This document shows positions 28,842 to 37,723 of a stretch of DNA of 64,000 nucleotides, piece by piece. The number at the start of each line of letters is the position of its first letter. Positions within the stretch are counted from its first letter, which is position 1. The notes under the pieces were generated by a model. The model did no database searches and was not told the DNA's origin. It saw only the letters and a program-made list of their open reading frames with translations. The position numbers and the translations under genes are program-made. The DNA is from Erysipelothrix piscisicarius (GTDB taxonomy: Bacteria; Bacillota_I; Bacilli_A; Erysipelotrichales; Erysipelotrichaceae): assembly GCF_003931795.1 (NCBI RefSeq), contig NZ_CP034234.1, positions 248,001 to 312,000 on the forward strand, read 5' to 3'.

Positions 28842-30656
28842 ATGATGATTATACAAATAACGACATATTGTTTGATTGCTTTGTGTTTTGGTTTATTAAG
28901 CACGTATTTAATGAATCAGGAACATCAGAAACAATCCTTTTGGCTTAATCTTTTAGGTTAGGGCATTCTTGTTAATGCTGTAACGATATTATTCATACGC
29001 TTTGGTTTGGAGAAGCCTCAAGTTTTATTAAGCAGTGCTTATACTTTAAGCTTTGCACTTAAGTTTGTGCTTGTTTCAATTCCTGTAGGATTACTCTTCA
29101 TGTTTCTTCAAGCGATTATCAATAATACGATTATTTTTATTCCTGGAGAATATGTTCGTGCACGGAGTCACCGTATTGTAAATAGTATTCTTGTCATACT
29201 AATTGTGATCGGTGCTGCATTTTTCTTCTTTTCACGTTGGTTTACAGCTTTCTTTGGTGCACTCACACCTGAGCAGTTCATCTTTAACCTGATCTCTCCA
29301 GTCAAAGGAACCGGAGATAGTGTTATGGTTCAATTATTAAAACCAATCGTAAAGACTGCTCTGGTTGCTATTATATTTGTTCTTGTCCTCTTAAACAAAA
29401 AGGACTTACATATTTTTAGAAAACACCGTCGCGAAGTATTTACCTCTCAGCAATTGCGTACATCAACTTTAATCATTGGAATTGTACTTGCTTTATTGGG
29501 GACTGTGTATGGCGTGAAACGATTACGACTGGATGAAGTCGCAACTTCAGTTGCAAGTAAATCTCCCTATATTGAGTCAAATTACGTCAAACCGAGCGAT
29601 GATATACTTCATTTTCCAGAAAAAAAACGCAATCTAATTCATATTTATGTTGAATCTGTGGAGAACTCTTCCCTACCTAAAGAATTAGGTGGACACATGG
29701 ATGTGAATTTGATGCCAGAGATGACTGAACTTGCGAAAGAGGGGATGAGTTTTTCTCATAATGACACCTTTGGAGGACCCTATCAAACATATGGATCCGG
29801 ATGGTCTGTCGCAGCAATGGTTAATATGGGAATGGGAATTCCTTTAAAAGTTCCAGCAGAAGGTCAAGACTACCGTAAATCGGGATATTTCTTACCGGGT
29901 GCTCGCGGTATTGGAGATATTCTTCATGATCAAGGATACGAACAAACCATTATGTTTGGGGCTGATGCTGATTTTGGAGGGCTTACAACTTACTTTACTT
30001 CTCACGGTGGATTTAATATATTCGATTTAAACCATGCGCGAAGTGAGGGACTTATTCCTCAAGACTATCAAGTATGGTGGGGCTATGAGGATGATAAACT
30101 GTATCGCTTTGCAAAAGATGAAATAACACGTCTTTCCACAACTGGAAAACCGTTTAATTTCACCATGGAAACAGCCGATACACATTTTCCTGATGGCTAC
30201 TTACAAGAAGGCGCACCCACACCACACGATTCTCAATATGCAAACGTAATTCAATTCTCACAAGCAGAAACTGTTAAGTTTGTTCGTTGGATTCAAGCGC
30301 AGCCCTTCTATAAAGACACAACCATTCTAATCACGGGTGATCACTTGAGTATGGATAAAAAATTCTTTGAGCATTTTGATCCGAGCTATCAACGCACGGT
30401 CTTTAACCTAATTCTCAATGCACCTCAAAAATCCGCAGAAACTCATAACCGTGCATTTTCCCCCGTTGATTTCTTCCCGACAACACTTTCCGCAATGGGT
30501 GTCGAGATCGAAGGCCACCGTCTTGGTTTGGGTACTGATTTGTTCTCAAAAGAACCAACACTGGTTGAACGTGATGGTCTTGAGACCTTTAATGCAGAAC
30601 TATCTCGTAGAAGTACTTTCTATGATCGTTCTTTAATGACAACACTCGATAAATAA
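28842..30656 (+). pseudogene. MdoB/LtaS-family phosphoglycerol transferase gene with an in-frame TAG
   Basis: The open frame from 28998 to 30656 encodes a membrane domain and an extracellular sulfatase-type domain. The same phase is open upstream to ATG codons at 28842 and 28845, interrupted only by TAG at 28959-28961 (GGT TAG GGC). The whole would be about 604 residues: five N-terminal membrane segments, then from about residue 250 NLIHIYVESVENS (metal-binding Glu), GSGWSVAAMV (nucleophile loop, usually G-T-G-W-T), TADTHFPDGY and LITGDHLSMD (metal ligands). Such enzymes add glycerol phosphate to teichoic-acid-like polymers. Re-initiation at the TTG at 29007 would lose only the first membrane segments, so partial activity is conceivable. 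The substrate is inferred from family only. Confidence 0.82.
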
Positions 30657-30657
30657 T

Positions 30658-30690
30658 TAAAAGGGTCAGACACGTGTCTGACCTTTTCCT
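30658..30690. terminator. Bidirectional terminator between the phosphoglycerol transferase gene and proA
   Basis: AAGGGTCAGACACGTGTCTGACCTT is a near-perfect palindrome with A-rich sequence on one side and T-rich on the other, between convergent genes. It overlaps the proA stop codon. Confidence 0.85.
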
Positions 30691-31898
30691 TTTACGATAT
30701 ATTTATACGATGTAAGCTGTTTTAAGCCCATAGGACCACGCGCATGCAACTTTTGAGTACTAATGCCTATCTCAGCCCCAAAACCAAACTGTGAGCCGTC
30801 TGTAAAGCGTGTTGATGCATTCACATACACTGTAGATGCATCCACTTCTTGCGTAAAGCGTTGAGCCGTTTTCTCATTATTTGTAATGATCGCTTCTGAA
30901 TGCTTAGTATTATAGAAATTAATATGCGCAATCGCTTCTTCTAAAGAATCCACAACCTTAACCGACATTTCTAGATCCAAATACTCTTTTCTAAAATCAT
31001 CCTCATTTGCGAGTACCATTGTATCCACAATTTCACACGCAACCAAATCCCCATGATAAACAACATGAGAAAGCTTATTCACTAATAAAGGTAAAAATGT
31101 TGGTGCAATATCTTTATGAACAACTAAAGACTCCATCGTATTGCACACACCCAATCTCTGACATTTCGCGTTTTCAATAATATCTAAAGCCATCGATACA
31201 TCCGCATCGTGATCAACATAAATATGACAATTCCCTGCCCCCGTCTCAATAACGGGTATGGTACTGTTTTCCACAACGGCACGAATCAAGCCCGCGCTCC
31301 CTCGTGGAATCAAGACATCGATATATTCATTAAGTTTCATAAGTTGGGTCGTTACTTCACGACGTGTATCTTTAATAACTTGGACACAGTTGGGATTTAT
31401 ATTTAAATCCGTCAAGCTGTTACGAACAATTCGTTCAAGTTCTATATTGGTATGTATCGCTTCTTTTCCACCTTTTAATACAACCGCATTGCCACTTTTA
31501 AAACATAAACCAAAAGCATCGACCGTTACATTGGGTCTTGATTCATAAATAATCCCAATAACACCCAGTGGTACGGATACTCTTTCAATGTACAATCCAT
31601 TTTCAGGTTCTAAAACCTCTAAAACTTCACCAACTGGATCCTTTAACAGCGTAAGTTCATTTAGACCTTGTACCATCGCTTCAATGCGTGCTTGATTTAA
31701 AATTAAGCGATCACGCAATGCGCCAGTAATTCCATTTTGATCTGCCGCTTCCAAATCCAATTGATTCGCTTCGATAATTACATTAGCTTGTCCTAATAAA
31801 TCATCGCCAATATGTTTAAGTGCTTTATTCTTCTGTTCTTGTGTCAGAAGTGCAAGCGAGCGCGATGCTTCTTTTGCGTTAATTCCAATTTCTTTCAT
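30666..31898 (-). CDS. proA: Gamma-glutamyl phosphate reductase
   Basis: The second enzyme of proline biosynthesis, a 410-residue aldehyde-dehydrogenase-fold protein reducing gamma-glutamyl phosphate with NADPH. The catalytic Cys lies in AKCQRLGVCNTMES (about 250-263), and the C-terminal signature VNASTRFTDGSQFGFGAEIGIS is present (core GSQFGFGAEIG). The second ATG (31898) is preferred because AGGAGG lies only one base before the first. It starts 8 bases after proB and is surely cotranscribed with it. Confidence 0.96.
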   Translation of the reverse strand: MKEIGINAKEASRSLALLTQEQKNKALKHIGDDLLGQANVIIEANQLDLEAADQNGITGALRDRLILNQARIEAMVQGLNELTLLKDPVGEVLEVLEPENGLYIERVSVPLGVIGIIYESRPNVTVDAFGLCFKSGNAVVLKGGKEAIHTNIELERIVRNSLTDLNINPNCVQVIKDTRREVTTQLMKLNEYIDVLIPRGSAGLIRAVVENSTIPVIETGAGNCHIYVDHDADVSMALDIIENAKCQRLGVCNTMESLVVHKDIAPTFLPLLVNKLSHVVYHGDLVACEIVDTMVLANEDDFRKEYLDLEMSVKVVDSLEEAIAHINFYNTKHSEAIITNNEKTAQRFTQEVDASTVYVNASTRFTDGSQFGFGAEIGISTQKLHARGPMGLKQLTSYKYIVKGKGQTRV

Positions 31899-31906
31899 CA
31901 TTCCTC

Positions 31907-32737
31907 CTACAAATAAGCTTCTAAATCAAACGATTCTGCTTTATTTGCTTTAAAATAAGTTCCAACTACTTCCCCATCAAGAATTTGATGAAGTATATTC
32001 ACGTCTTTCCCGTTTGCCAAGACCATATCTGCTCCGGAACTGGTTACAATGCGACCTGCATCAATCTTCGCACTCATGCCACCCGTACCAACAGCGGAAG
32101 AACTTGTTTCTTTCCCCATTTTCAGATGACGTTCATCAATTTTCTCCACATATTCGATGAGTCGCGCATCTTCATTTTGTGATGGATCATCCGTATAAAA
32201 CCCATCAATATCGGAAAGAATAATAAGCAAATCCGCGTCAATCATCGCAAGTACAAACGCACTGAGATGGTCATTATCCCCAAACTCAATCTCATGAGTA
32301 GCTACGGTATCATTTTCATTCACAATCGGAATAACACCCATTTCTAAAAGTTCATGAAAAGTATTTTTGGCGTTGTTGCGACTTTCTTCTTTAAACATTG
32401 TATGTTTTGTAAGTAACACTTGCGCAACCACTTGATTGTACTCCGCAAACAATCGCTGATAGGTCATCATTAGCTTCGCTTGACCAATCGCGGCTAGTGC
32501 TTGCTTCTTGGCCATTTTATCGGGGATCTGAGATAGATTTAATGCCTTTCGACCAACTGCTTGTGCTCCAGAAGACACAAGCACAACTTCTTTACCTTGG
32601 CTTTTTAAGTCAGCCAAAACTCGGACGAGTTGCTCGAGCTTACGAAAATTTAAGTCTCCTGATTCTTTATGCGTAAGGGATGATGACCCTACTTTCACCA
32701 CAATACGTTTTTTATCTCTTAAAACTTCTCTATTCAT
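31907..32737 (-). CDS. proB: Glutamate 5-kinase, short form without PUA domain
   Basis: The first, feedback-controlled enzyme of proline biosynthesis, with an amino-acid-kinase fold of 276 residues. VVKVGSSSLT at the N-terminus (about 13-22) and the substrate region IPIVNENDTVATHEIEFGDND (core NENDTV and FGDND, about 135-155) are typical. The C-terminal PUA domain of the 367-residue Escherichia coli enzyme is absent, as in several Gram-positive proteins. It is the first gene of the proBA operon. Confidence 0.95.
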   Translation of the reverse strand: MNREVLRDKKRIVVKVGSSSLTHKESGDLNFRKLEQLVRVLADLKSQGKEVVLVSSGAQAVGRKALNLSQIPDKMAKKQALAAIGQAKLMMTYQRLFAEYNQVVAQVLLTKHTMFKEESRNNAKNTFHELLEMGVIPIVNENDTVATHEIEFGDNDHLSAFVLAMIDADLLIILSDIDGFYTDDPSQNEDARLIEYVEKIDERHLKMGKETSSSAVGTGGMSAKIDAGRIVTSSGADMVLANGKDVNILHQILDGEVVGTYFKANKAESFDLEAYL

Positions 32738-32814
32738 GATTTTGTCCCTCTATTTCTCCATCTATAATACACTATCTTGTATCTTTTAAAAAGTGCTTCG
32801 ATAACGTCTAATTA

Positions 32815-32843
32815 TTGTAGTTTTACGGAAATATTGTTATAAT
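32815..32843 (+). promoter_or_regulatory. Promoter of ssrA
   Basis: TTGTAG (32815-32820) and an extended -10 TGTTATAAT ending at 32843 are separated by 17 bases. The mature tmRNA 5' end is 10 bases downstream. Confidence 0.8.
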
Positions 32844-32852
32844 AGTGGTCCT

Positions 32853-33200
32853 GGGGATGTCATGGTTTCGACAGGATTTCGTTTGATTCGAATTGCAGTG
32901 GAGTTGCTACCTAATAGCTAAAAAAAATTAACTGGAAACAACAGTTTACAATTCGCTGCTTAATTAGCGTTTAACGCTGCAGCCTGATATCGGGCGTTTG
33001 GTCTTTGGGCAAACGATATCAACTCACTCACAAAGAATAAGGGCCAGCACTGCTCGGTGTATGCCACGAAAATTTTAGAGCACATCAAAGGAAGGTTTGT
33101 CTGGAGCTTGAACTTTGATTATTTAGAAACAGACTAAACTGTAGACATTCGAATGTGGAACACTTCTTGGACGCGAGTTCGACTCTCGCCATCTCCACCA
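32853..33200 (+). ncRNA. ssrA: Transfer-messenger RNA (tmRNA)
   Basis: A 348-nt RNA gene beginning GGGGATGTCATGGTTTCGACAGG (first 20 bases conserved in tmRNAs) and ending GGACGCGAGTTCGACTCTCGCC-ATCTCC-ACCA, an encoded tRNA-like 3' end whose acceptor strand pairs with the 5' GGGGAT. It rescues stalled ribosomes and tags their products. The frame ending at TAA 32961-32963 encodes ...LTGNNSLQFAA, so the tag would end in FAA instead of the usual LAA. The A8 run at 32920-32927 puts the likely GCT resume codon (32917) out of frame; A9 would give AKKKLTGNNSLQFAA. The resume point is therefore uncertain. Confidence 0.96.
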
Positions 33201-33211
33201 TATTAAATTTC

Positions 33212-33240
33212 AAACCACCTTCCAGTGGTTTTTTATTTTA
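33212..33240 (+). terminator. Terminator after ssrA
   Basis: The AAACCAC-CTTCCA-GTGGTTT stem is followed by TTTATTTTA, 11 bases after the encoded CCA end. Confidence 0.85.
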
Positions 33241-33325
33241 CCTCCCCACATTCCAAAATGTTCAAAATATGATACCGCAACATTTTGCTATTCAAATCCG
33301 TTATAATTGATGTAAAGGGGGAAAC

Positions 33326-33673
33326 ATGAAAAAAAATTCAAGAATCATCGTCTTTATTGTTTGTATCGGTGTTTTAGTCCTGATGGGTCTTCCCAATTAC
33401 TTATCAAAAGGAAAACTCCAATCTATTGATCCAACACAGGTTGAATCAATCACTTACAAATCCAAAGAGACTGAAATCACTACTCACGATGCAAATCGTA
33501 TTTTAGAGAGCATCACGCTCTTAAAATCTCTTGAACTAAAGGGTTCTACACGCCAGATATCACAGCCTGATACGAAGGATGATATGGAACTCATATTTAA
33601 GGACAAAAATCACATGAAGCTTTCAGTCTTTGACGATAAGCTTGTGGTTGGGATCGAAAAGTCTACTTCATAA
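33326..33673 (+). CDS. Small membrane-anchored protein, probably C-terminally truncated
   Basis: A 115-residue protein with an N-terminal membrane or signal segment (residues 7-24) and an extracytoplasmic part that I cannot assign to a family. AAAGGGGG precedes the ATG. Its last 44 bases overlap, in another phase, the start of the next membrane-protein frame. The overlap has no ribosome binding site for the second gene and the second protein lacks its usual N-terminus. I read this as a deletion that fused the 5' part of this gene to the 3' part of the next. Confidence 0.6.
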   Translation: MKKNSRIIVFIVCIGVLVLMGLPNYLSKGKLQSIDPTQVESITYKSKETEITTHDANRILESITLLKSLELKGSTRQISQPDTKDDMELIFKDKNHMKLSVFDDKLVVGIEKSTS

Positions 33674-34274
33674 TTATTTACAAATTTTTATTATTTCAGT
33701 TTTCATCCTATTAATTCCATTTGCACTTGGATTTCTAGATTTTGGGGTCAACCCCTTCATCTCAGCAGTAATCTTGATTTTAATTGGACTGGTATCGATG
33801 CTCCTCCATGGTCTGGTGGAGATGGTTGTTTTCTTCAGTCGTCTTGAAGATATGGAACTGAATTGGAACCTTGTAAAACAAGTTGCAGCGTATGTTGATT
33901 GGGGACGGGCACTTAAATTTTATTTACTTTCTGCGCTTGCAATTACAATTGGACTTGTTCTTTTACTTGTTCCTGGTATTTATATCGCAATTCCCTTATC
34001 AATTCTTAGTTTTGTTCTTGTGGATTTCCCAGACGATCATAATCTTTTTGAAAAGTGTTTTGAAATCAGCACAGGATACCGTTTACGCATTTTCGGTTTT
34101 ACCCTTGCCCTTGTCTTTATCCAATTTTTATTTAAAACACTCTTGGATTCAATATTTGGGCCAGGCACAGCGCAAGGAAATATACTCGACCATGCTCTGA
34201 GCCTGCTTCTTGCACCAATTTCCGTAAACTACTTTACAAACCTTTATCTTGAAGCTACTGGTCGTCTCGCATAA
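33630..34274 (+). CDS. DUF975-like membrane protein, 5' end probably missing
   Basis: The open frame encodes up to 214 residues with four or five hydrophobic segments and the late FEISTGYRLRIFGFTLALVFI stretch seen in DUF975 proteins (core GYRLRIFGF). The only possible start is a TTG at 33630 inside the preceding gene, without a ribosome binding site. The first residues (MTISLWLGSK) look like out-of-frame reading of that gene. The family-like part starts at about SLLHNYLQIFI (near 33660). Expression is doubtful. The function of the family is unknown. Confidence 0.55.
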   Translation: MTISLWLGSKSLLHNYLQIFIISVFILLIPFALGFLDFGVNPFISAVILILIGLVSMLLHGLVEMVVFFSRLEDMELNWNLVKQVAAYVDWGRALKFYLLSALAITIGLVLLLVPGIYIAIPLSILSFVLVDFPDDHNLFEKCFEISTGYRLRIFGFTLALVFIQFLFKTLLDSIFGPGTAQGNILDHALSLLLAPISVNYFTNLYLEATGRLA

Positions 34275-34282
34275 AACATAAT

Positions 34283-34319
34283 AAAAGCGTATTTCTCAAC
34301 ATGAGAAGTACGCTTTTTT
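34283..34319. terminator. Terminator between convergent genes
   Basis: AAAAGCGTA-T-TTCTC-AACAT-GAGAA-G-TACGCTTTT is a long hairpin followed by a T run. The A-rich flank suggests it also serves the minus-strand CAP-domain gene. Confidence 0.85.
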
Positions 34320-34320
34320 A

Positions 34321-35289
34321 CTAGTATCCAAAGAGTTGTACTGCGTATGCATAACCATCTTCAATATAAACAGCTGTCGCTGTGTAATTAAAGTCGTTCA
34401 TGATATTACTGTAATGTCCTGGAGAGTTGATCCATAAGTTCACTAAGAAATCCATATCAATACGACCGTATACAATGTTTTCACCATTGATATCGTTTGC
34501 CATTGATAACACCGATTGCCCATTCGGACGAGTGTGTTCAAACAGAACAGAAATCTCTTTTGCTCTTATTTGAGCTGAATTATAAAGGCTATTTGACCAA
34601 GTTAAATTGCTTAAACCGTTAGCACGACGCTTTGCGTTAATGAGATTATAAACCTCAGTTGCATAACCATCACTCATTGATCCCCGTGCTTCATACGTTC
34701 CATTCACAATAATCTTATTAACAGGATGTTTAACGACTGAGGAACTTTTCACAGTCCATTCTGAATCCACACCATCCACAACCTTGACGCTGTAGACAAT
34801 TTCTTTCTTGCCGTTTTCTCCATCACGTTGAACGTAACTTTCACCTTTATTCATTGATGCATCTTCGCGGTATTCCTCAGAAAATGCAATGGATTCATAA
34901 TCTTTCGCTTCACGATAGGTTCCCGTTGGTTCCTTCTTCTCAGACGGTTTCTCTTGTTTTTTCTCAGATTCTTTTTTCACTTCGTTTTTAGTTTCTTTAG
35001 ATGCTTCTTTTTGTTCCTTCAAAACATCCGTTATTTTCTGATCGCCGTCTTTATCATCCAATAATGTAAATGGAACTCTGACTTCCTTCTCATCAACCAT
35101 AAAGACCATGTTTCCATCTTTATCAACCTTGACTTCATTATTTTCAGTAACATCCAAACCATGGTTTTTAAGAAGTTCCACGTCTTTTGTTGTGAAGGTT
35201 TTAGCTTCAAGTGTTTCCTCAGATTTTGTCTTTGCGCCACAACATGTTAGTAATACAATACATAATAATAAGGTAATTCGTTTTTTCAT
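34321..35289 (-). CDS. Lipoprotein with a C-terminal CAP (SCP/PR-1) domain
   Basis: A 322-residue exported protein. The N-terminus MKKRITLLLCIVLLTCCG is a lipoprotein signal with the lipid-attached Cys in LLTC. A charged low-complexity Lys/Glu linker follows (about 95-135). The CAP domain occupies about 205-322, with LINAKRRANGLSNLTW, a His in FEHTRPNG and SPGHYSNIMNDFNYT, like YkwD-type proteins. CAP proteins bind lipids or act at the cell wall; the exact role here is unknown. The ATG at 35289 is chosen because it starts the signal peptide; the frame is open upstream to 35397 but that stretch is not signal-like. The gene is single. Confidence 0.88.
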   Translation of the reverse strand: MKKRITLLLCIVLLTCCGAKTKSEETLEAKTFTTKDVELLKNHGLDVTENNEVKVDKDGNMVFMVDEKEVRVPFTLLDDKDGDQKITDVLKEQKEASKETKNEVKKESEKKQEKPSEKKEPTGTYREAKDYESIAFSEEYREDASMNKGESYVQRDGENGKKEIVYSVKVVDGVDSEWTVKSSSVVKHPVNKIIVNGTYEARGSMSDGYATEVYNLINAKRRANGLSNLTWSNSLYNSAQIRAKEISVLFEHTRPNGQSVLSMANDINGENIVYGRIDMDFLVNLWINSPGHYSNIMNDFNYTATAVYIEDGYAYAVQLFGY

Positions 35290-35500
35290 AAGTATCGACT
35301 CCATTCCTAGTTTATTATACGTTACAAATAATAGGAATTCACCCCACTCCTTTCTCACATTTTTCATAGTTTTTCGCTTTTGATGAACAAAAATCACGTT
35401 GTCGATACATTTTCGTTCTTTTTGATTTCAAATCGTTCATTATTTGTCCAAACTCCCGTATCCTAAATCATGTATAATAGAATAAAAAGTGAGGAAGCTT

Positions 35501-36118
35501 ATGAACTATGATGCAGTTATCTACGATCTCGATGGGACGGTCGTAAACACATTTGATATGAACCTTTACCCATTAATGAAAATTGTTGAAGAGGAGCCCG
35601 GAATTCATATGACTTATGATGAATTGATTCACTTAACATGTTATGACGGGCATGGTGTTTTAAAAGCATTAGGCATTTCGACAGATGTTTATCCACGTTG
35701 GGTTCAATATGTGAATGAATATCCACATCCTGCAACGTTGTTTGACGGTATTGAATTTGTACTCGAATCTCTTGATGGCATCGTTAAGCAAGGTGTCGCG
35801 TCATCAAAACGTCGCTTACAGTATGATATTGATGTGGTGGAAAACGGAATGGATGGTTATTTTAACGATGTTGTGTTATCCGGAGATACACAACATCATA
35901 AACCACACCCCGAACCCCTTCTTGTCTGTGCAGAAATGCTTGATATCACTCCCAACCGCGCTTTATATGTTGGAGATAGTATTTTTGATTATCAAGCTGC
36001 TAAGGCCGCTGGAATGGCTTTTGGACTGGCAAGTTGGGGTAATGTTTCGATGGAAGGAATGGATGAAATTGATTTTGTTCTTGAAACACCCGCTGACATC
36101 CTCAAAGCAGTATTCTAA
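35501..36118 (+). CDS. HAD-superfamily phosphatase (phosphoglycolate phosphatase-like)
   Basis: A 205-residue haloacid-dehalogenase-type hydrolase with motif I VIYDLDGTVVNT (nucleophile Asp9), motif II ASSKRR (about 94), and motif III/IV KPHPEPLL with VGDSIFDYQAAKAAG. A cap domain lies between motifs I and II, as in phosphoglycolate phosphatase-like proteins. The ATG at 35501 follows GAGGAAG; a GTG at 35489 is less likely. Its stop overlaps the next start by one base (TAATG), so it is coupled to the serine hydrolase gene. Confidence 0.88.
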   Translation: MNYDAVIYDLDGTVVNTFDMNLYPLMKIVEEEPGIHMTYDELIHLTCYDGHGVLKALGISTDVYPRWVQYVNEYPHPATLFDGIEFVLESLDGIVKQGVASSKRRLQYDIDVVENGMDGYFNDVVLSGDTQHHKPHPEPLLVCAEMLDITPNRALYVGDSIFDYQAAKAAGMAFGLASWGNVSMEGMDEIDFVLETPADILKAVF

Positions 36119-37092
36119 TGGATCTGTTTATGAATCAAGCACATCAACTCGTCGATGATGGATATGTTAGTGGACTTGCCTTTGCCGTCTATGAAAATGG
36201 CATCTGGACCGAGACGATTTATGGCACCACAACATTTGAAGGTCAAAAACTTGAAGAAACGCACCAATTTGATGTGGCATCAATCACAAAATTATTCACA
36301 ACAACGCGCATCCTTCAACTTTGCGATGAAAAAGTACTCTCCTTGGATGAACCCATCCAAACATACATTAACGATTTTAAAAATCCTGAAATTACCGTAT
36401 CACACTGTTTGCTTCATCGTTCAGGTTTGTCTCCAAGTGTTACAGGACGTTCTGAAATGAACCGTGAACAAATTTACTTAAGCGTGATGAATTGTGACGA
36501 TCTCATCAGTGCCCCAAATCAAGAAACCATTTACTCTTGTATTAATTTTTTAATCCTTGGATACCTTATCGAAGCAGTAGACACCGATTTAAACCAGAGC
36601 TTCTCTAAATCTATTTTTAATCCCCTCGAGATGACGAACACAACATTTAATCCGAGACAGACTGAACGGTGTATTCCCACGGAGTTAACGGAAAAATATG
36701 GTCTACTCCAAGGTGTTGTCCACGACGAAACGGCGCGAAATTGTGGGGGCATTGTTGGCAATGCCGGTCTTTTTTCTACATTACCCGACCTAAAACGATT
36801 TATGGAAGCAATGCTTACTTCCGATTCTCGCCTTTTATCATCAAAATCCTATGAGCAAATTCGAAGCACAAATATTAATTCGCGTTCGTACGGTTGGAAC
36901 CGATACGTCTATAACGATATCGATGCCTGTTATCATACTGGGTTCACAGGACCGCTTCTTGTTTTTCATGATAATCGAGCCATGATATTACTTGCTCATC
37001 GCGTTCATCCAACTCGTGAAGATCACGGTTATCTGCAAAAGCGCGAAGCGCTCATGCAAACGTTTCTTGTAAAAAAAAGAAATAGACTTTAA
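36118..37092 (+). CDS. Beta-lactamase-family serine hydrolase
   Basis: A 324-residue protein of the class C beta-lactamase/penicillin-binding-protein-like fold. The catalytic S-x-x-K is SITK (about residues 58-61). The second motif, usually Y-S-N or Y-S-D, reads YSC (about 140). The third, usually K-T-G or H-T-G, is HTG (about 280). There is no signal peptide, so it is probably a cytoplasmic esterase or peptidase and not a resistance enzyme. The Cys in motif 2 is unusual. It is coupled to the HAD phosphatase gene upstream. Confidence 0.87.
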   Translation: MDLFMNQAHQLVDDGYVSGLAFAVYENGIWTETIYGTTTFEGQKLEETHQFDVASITKLFTTTRILQLCDEKVLSLDEPIQTYINDFKNPEITVSHCLLHRSGLSPSVTGRSEMNREQIYLSVMNCDDLISAPNQETIYSCINFLILGYLIEAVDTDLNQSFSKSIFNPLEMTNTTFNPRQTERCIPTELTEKYGLLQGVVHDETARNCGGIVGNAGLFSTLPDLKRFMEAMLTSDSRLLSSKSYEQIRSTNINSRSYGWNRYVYNDIDACYHTGFTGPLLVFHDNRAMILLAHRVHPTREDHGYLQKREALMQTFLVKKRNRL

Positions 37093-37110
37093 GGAGCTAT
37101 TTCTTTTTTT
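37076..37110 (+). terminator. Terminator after the serine hydrolase gene
   Basis: AAGAAATAG and CTATTTCTT form a stem over a short loop, followed by seven T residues. It overlaps the ends of both convergent genes. Confidence 0.75.
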
Positions 37111-37643
37111 ATACCTATTTTAATTAGAATTGAATTCATGATTTTAAAGAGTTCATCCTGATATTTCGTAACCTCATATGCAATTAGAATACCCAACAAC
37201 GTCCCTGCCAAAACATCCGATGGATAATGAACATAAGCATAAATCCTTGAAAATGCCATGAGAATCGCTAAAGTGAGATAAATAGGCTTGTATTTAATAT
37301 GATTAAAGTACAGAATCATTGCAACCGCAAATGAACTGGCTGCATGGCCTGAAGGAAAGGACGATCCTCTCGGAACCGAGATGATTAAATCTACGGGATT
37401 AGCGTAAAAAGGTCGAGGACGCATGACTATTGGTTTAATAATGCCGCTAATTAAGACCACTTCTATCGCAAGCGCAATGAGCCCTAAAATTGCGATTTTA
37501 CGTGTTTTTTTCATTATAAATAAGATTATTAAAATGATAAACCAAATCTCACCATGATCACCCAATGATGTAAAGAGCGCAAAAAAACGATCCAACATCG
37601 GTGTGCGCAAAGTCTGTATCCAGTTTAAGATTGATAGTTCCAT
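37089..37643 (-). CDS. PAP2-family membrane phosphatase
   Basis: A 184-residue integral membrane phosphatase with five or six hydrophobic segments and the three acid-phosphatase motifs: KPIVMRPRP (about 82-90), PSGHAASS (about 110) and SRIYAYVHYPSDVLAG (about 147-162). Relatives dephosphorylate phosphatidic acid or undecaprenyl pyrophosphate; the latter would serve cell-wall lipid recycling. The ATG at 37643 (MELSILNWIQTLRTP) follows AGGGTG eight bases upstream; earlier ATGs at 37664 and 37661 lack one. It overlaps the convergent gene by four bases. Confidence 0.9.
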   Translation of the reverse strand: MELSILNWIQTLRTPMLDRFFALFTSLGDHGEIWFIILIILFIMKKTRKIAILGLIALAIEVVLISGIIKPIVMRPRPFYANPVDLIISVPRGSSFPSGHAASSFAVAMILYFNHIKYKPIYLTLAILMAFSRIYAYVHYPSDVLAGTLLGILIAYEVTKYQDELFKIMNSILIKIGIKKEIAP

Positions 37644-37698
37644 ATTTATCACCCTATTCATCATACCAAATCCGAATTATAAAGTGTGGATTCTGACA

Positions 37699-37723
37699 TA
37701 AAAAAACCGCTATTTCTAGCGGT
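37699..37723 (-). terminator. Terminator of the metal ABC transporter operon
   Basis: On the minus strand ACCGCTA-GAAA-TAGCGGT is followed by seven T residues. It overlaps the stop codon of the last permease gene. Confidence 0.88.
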
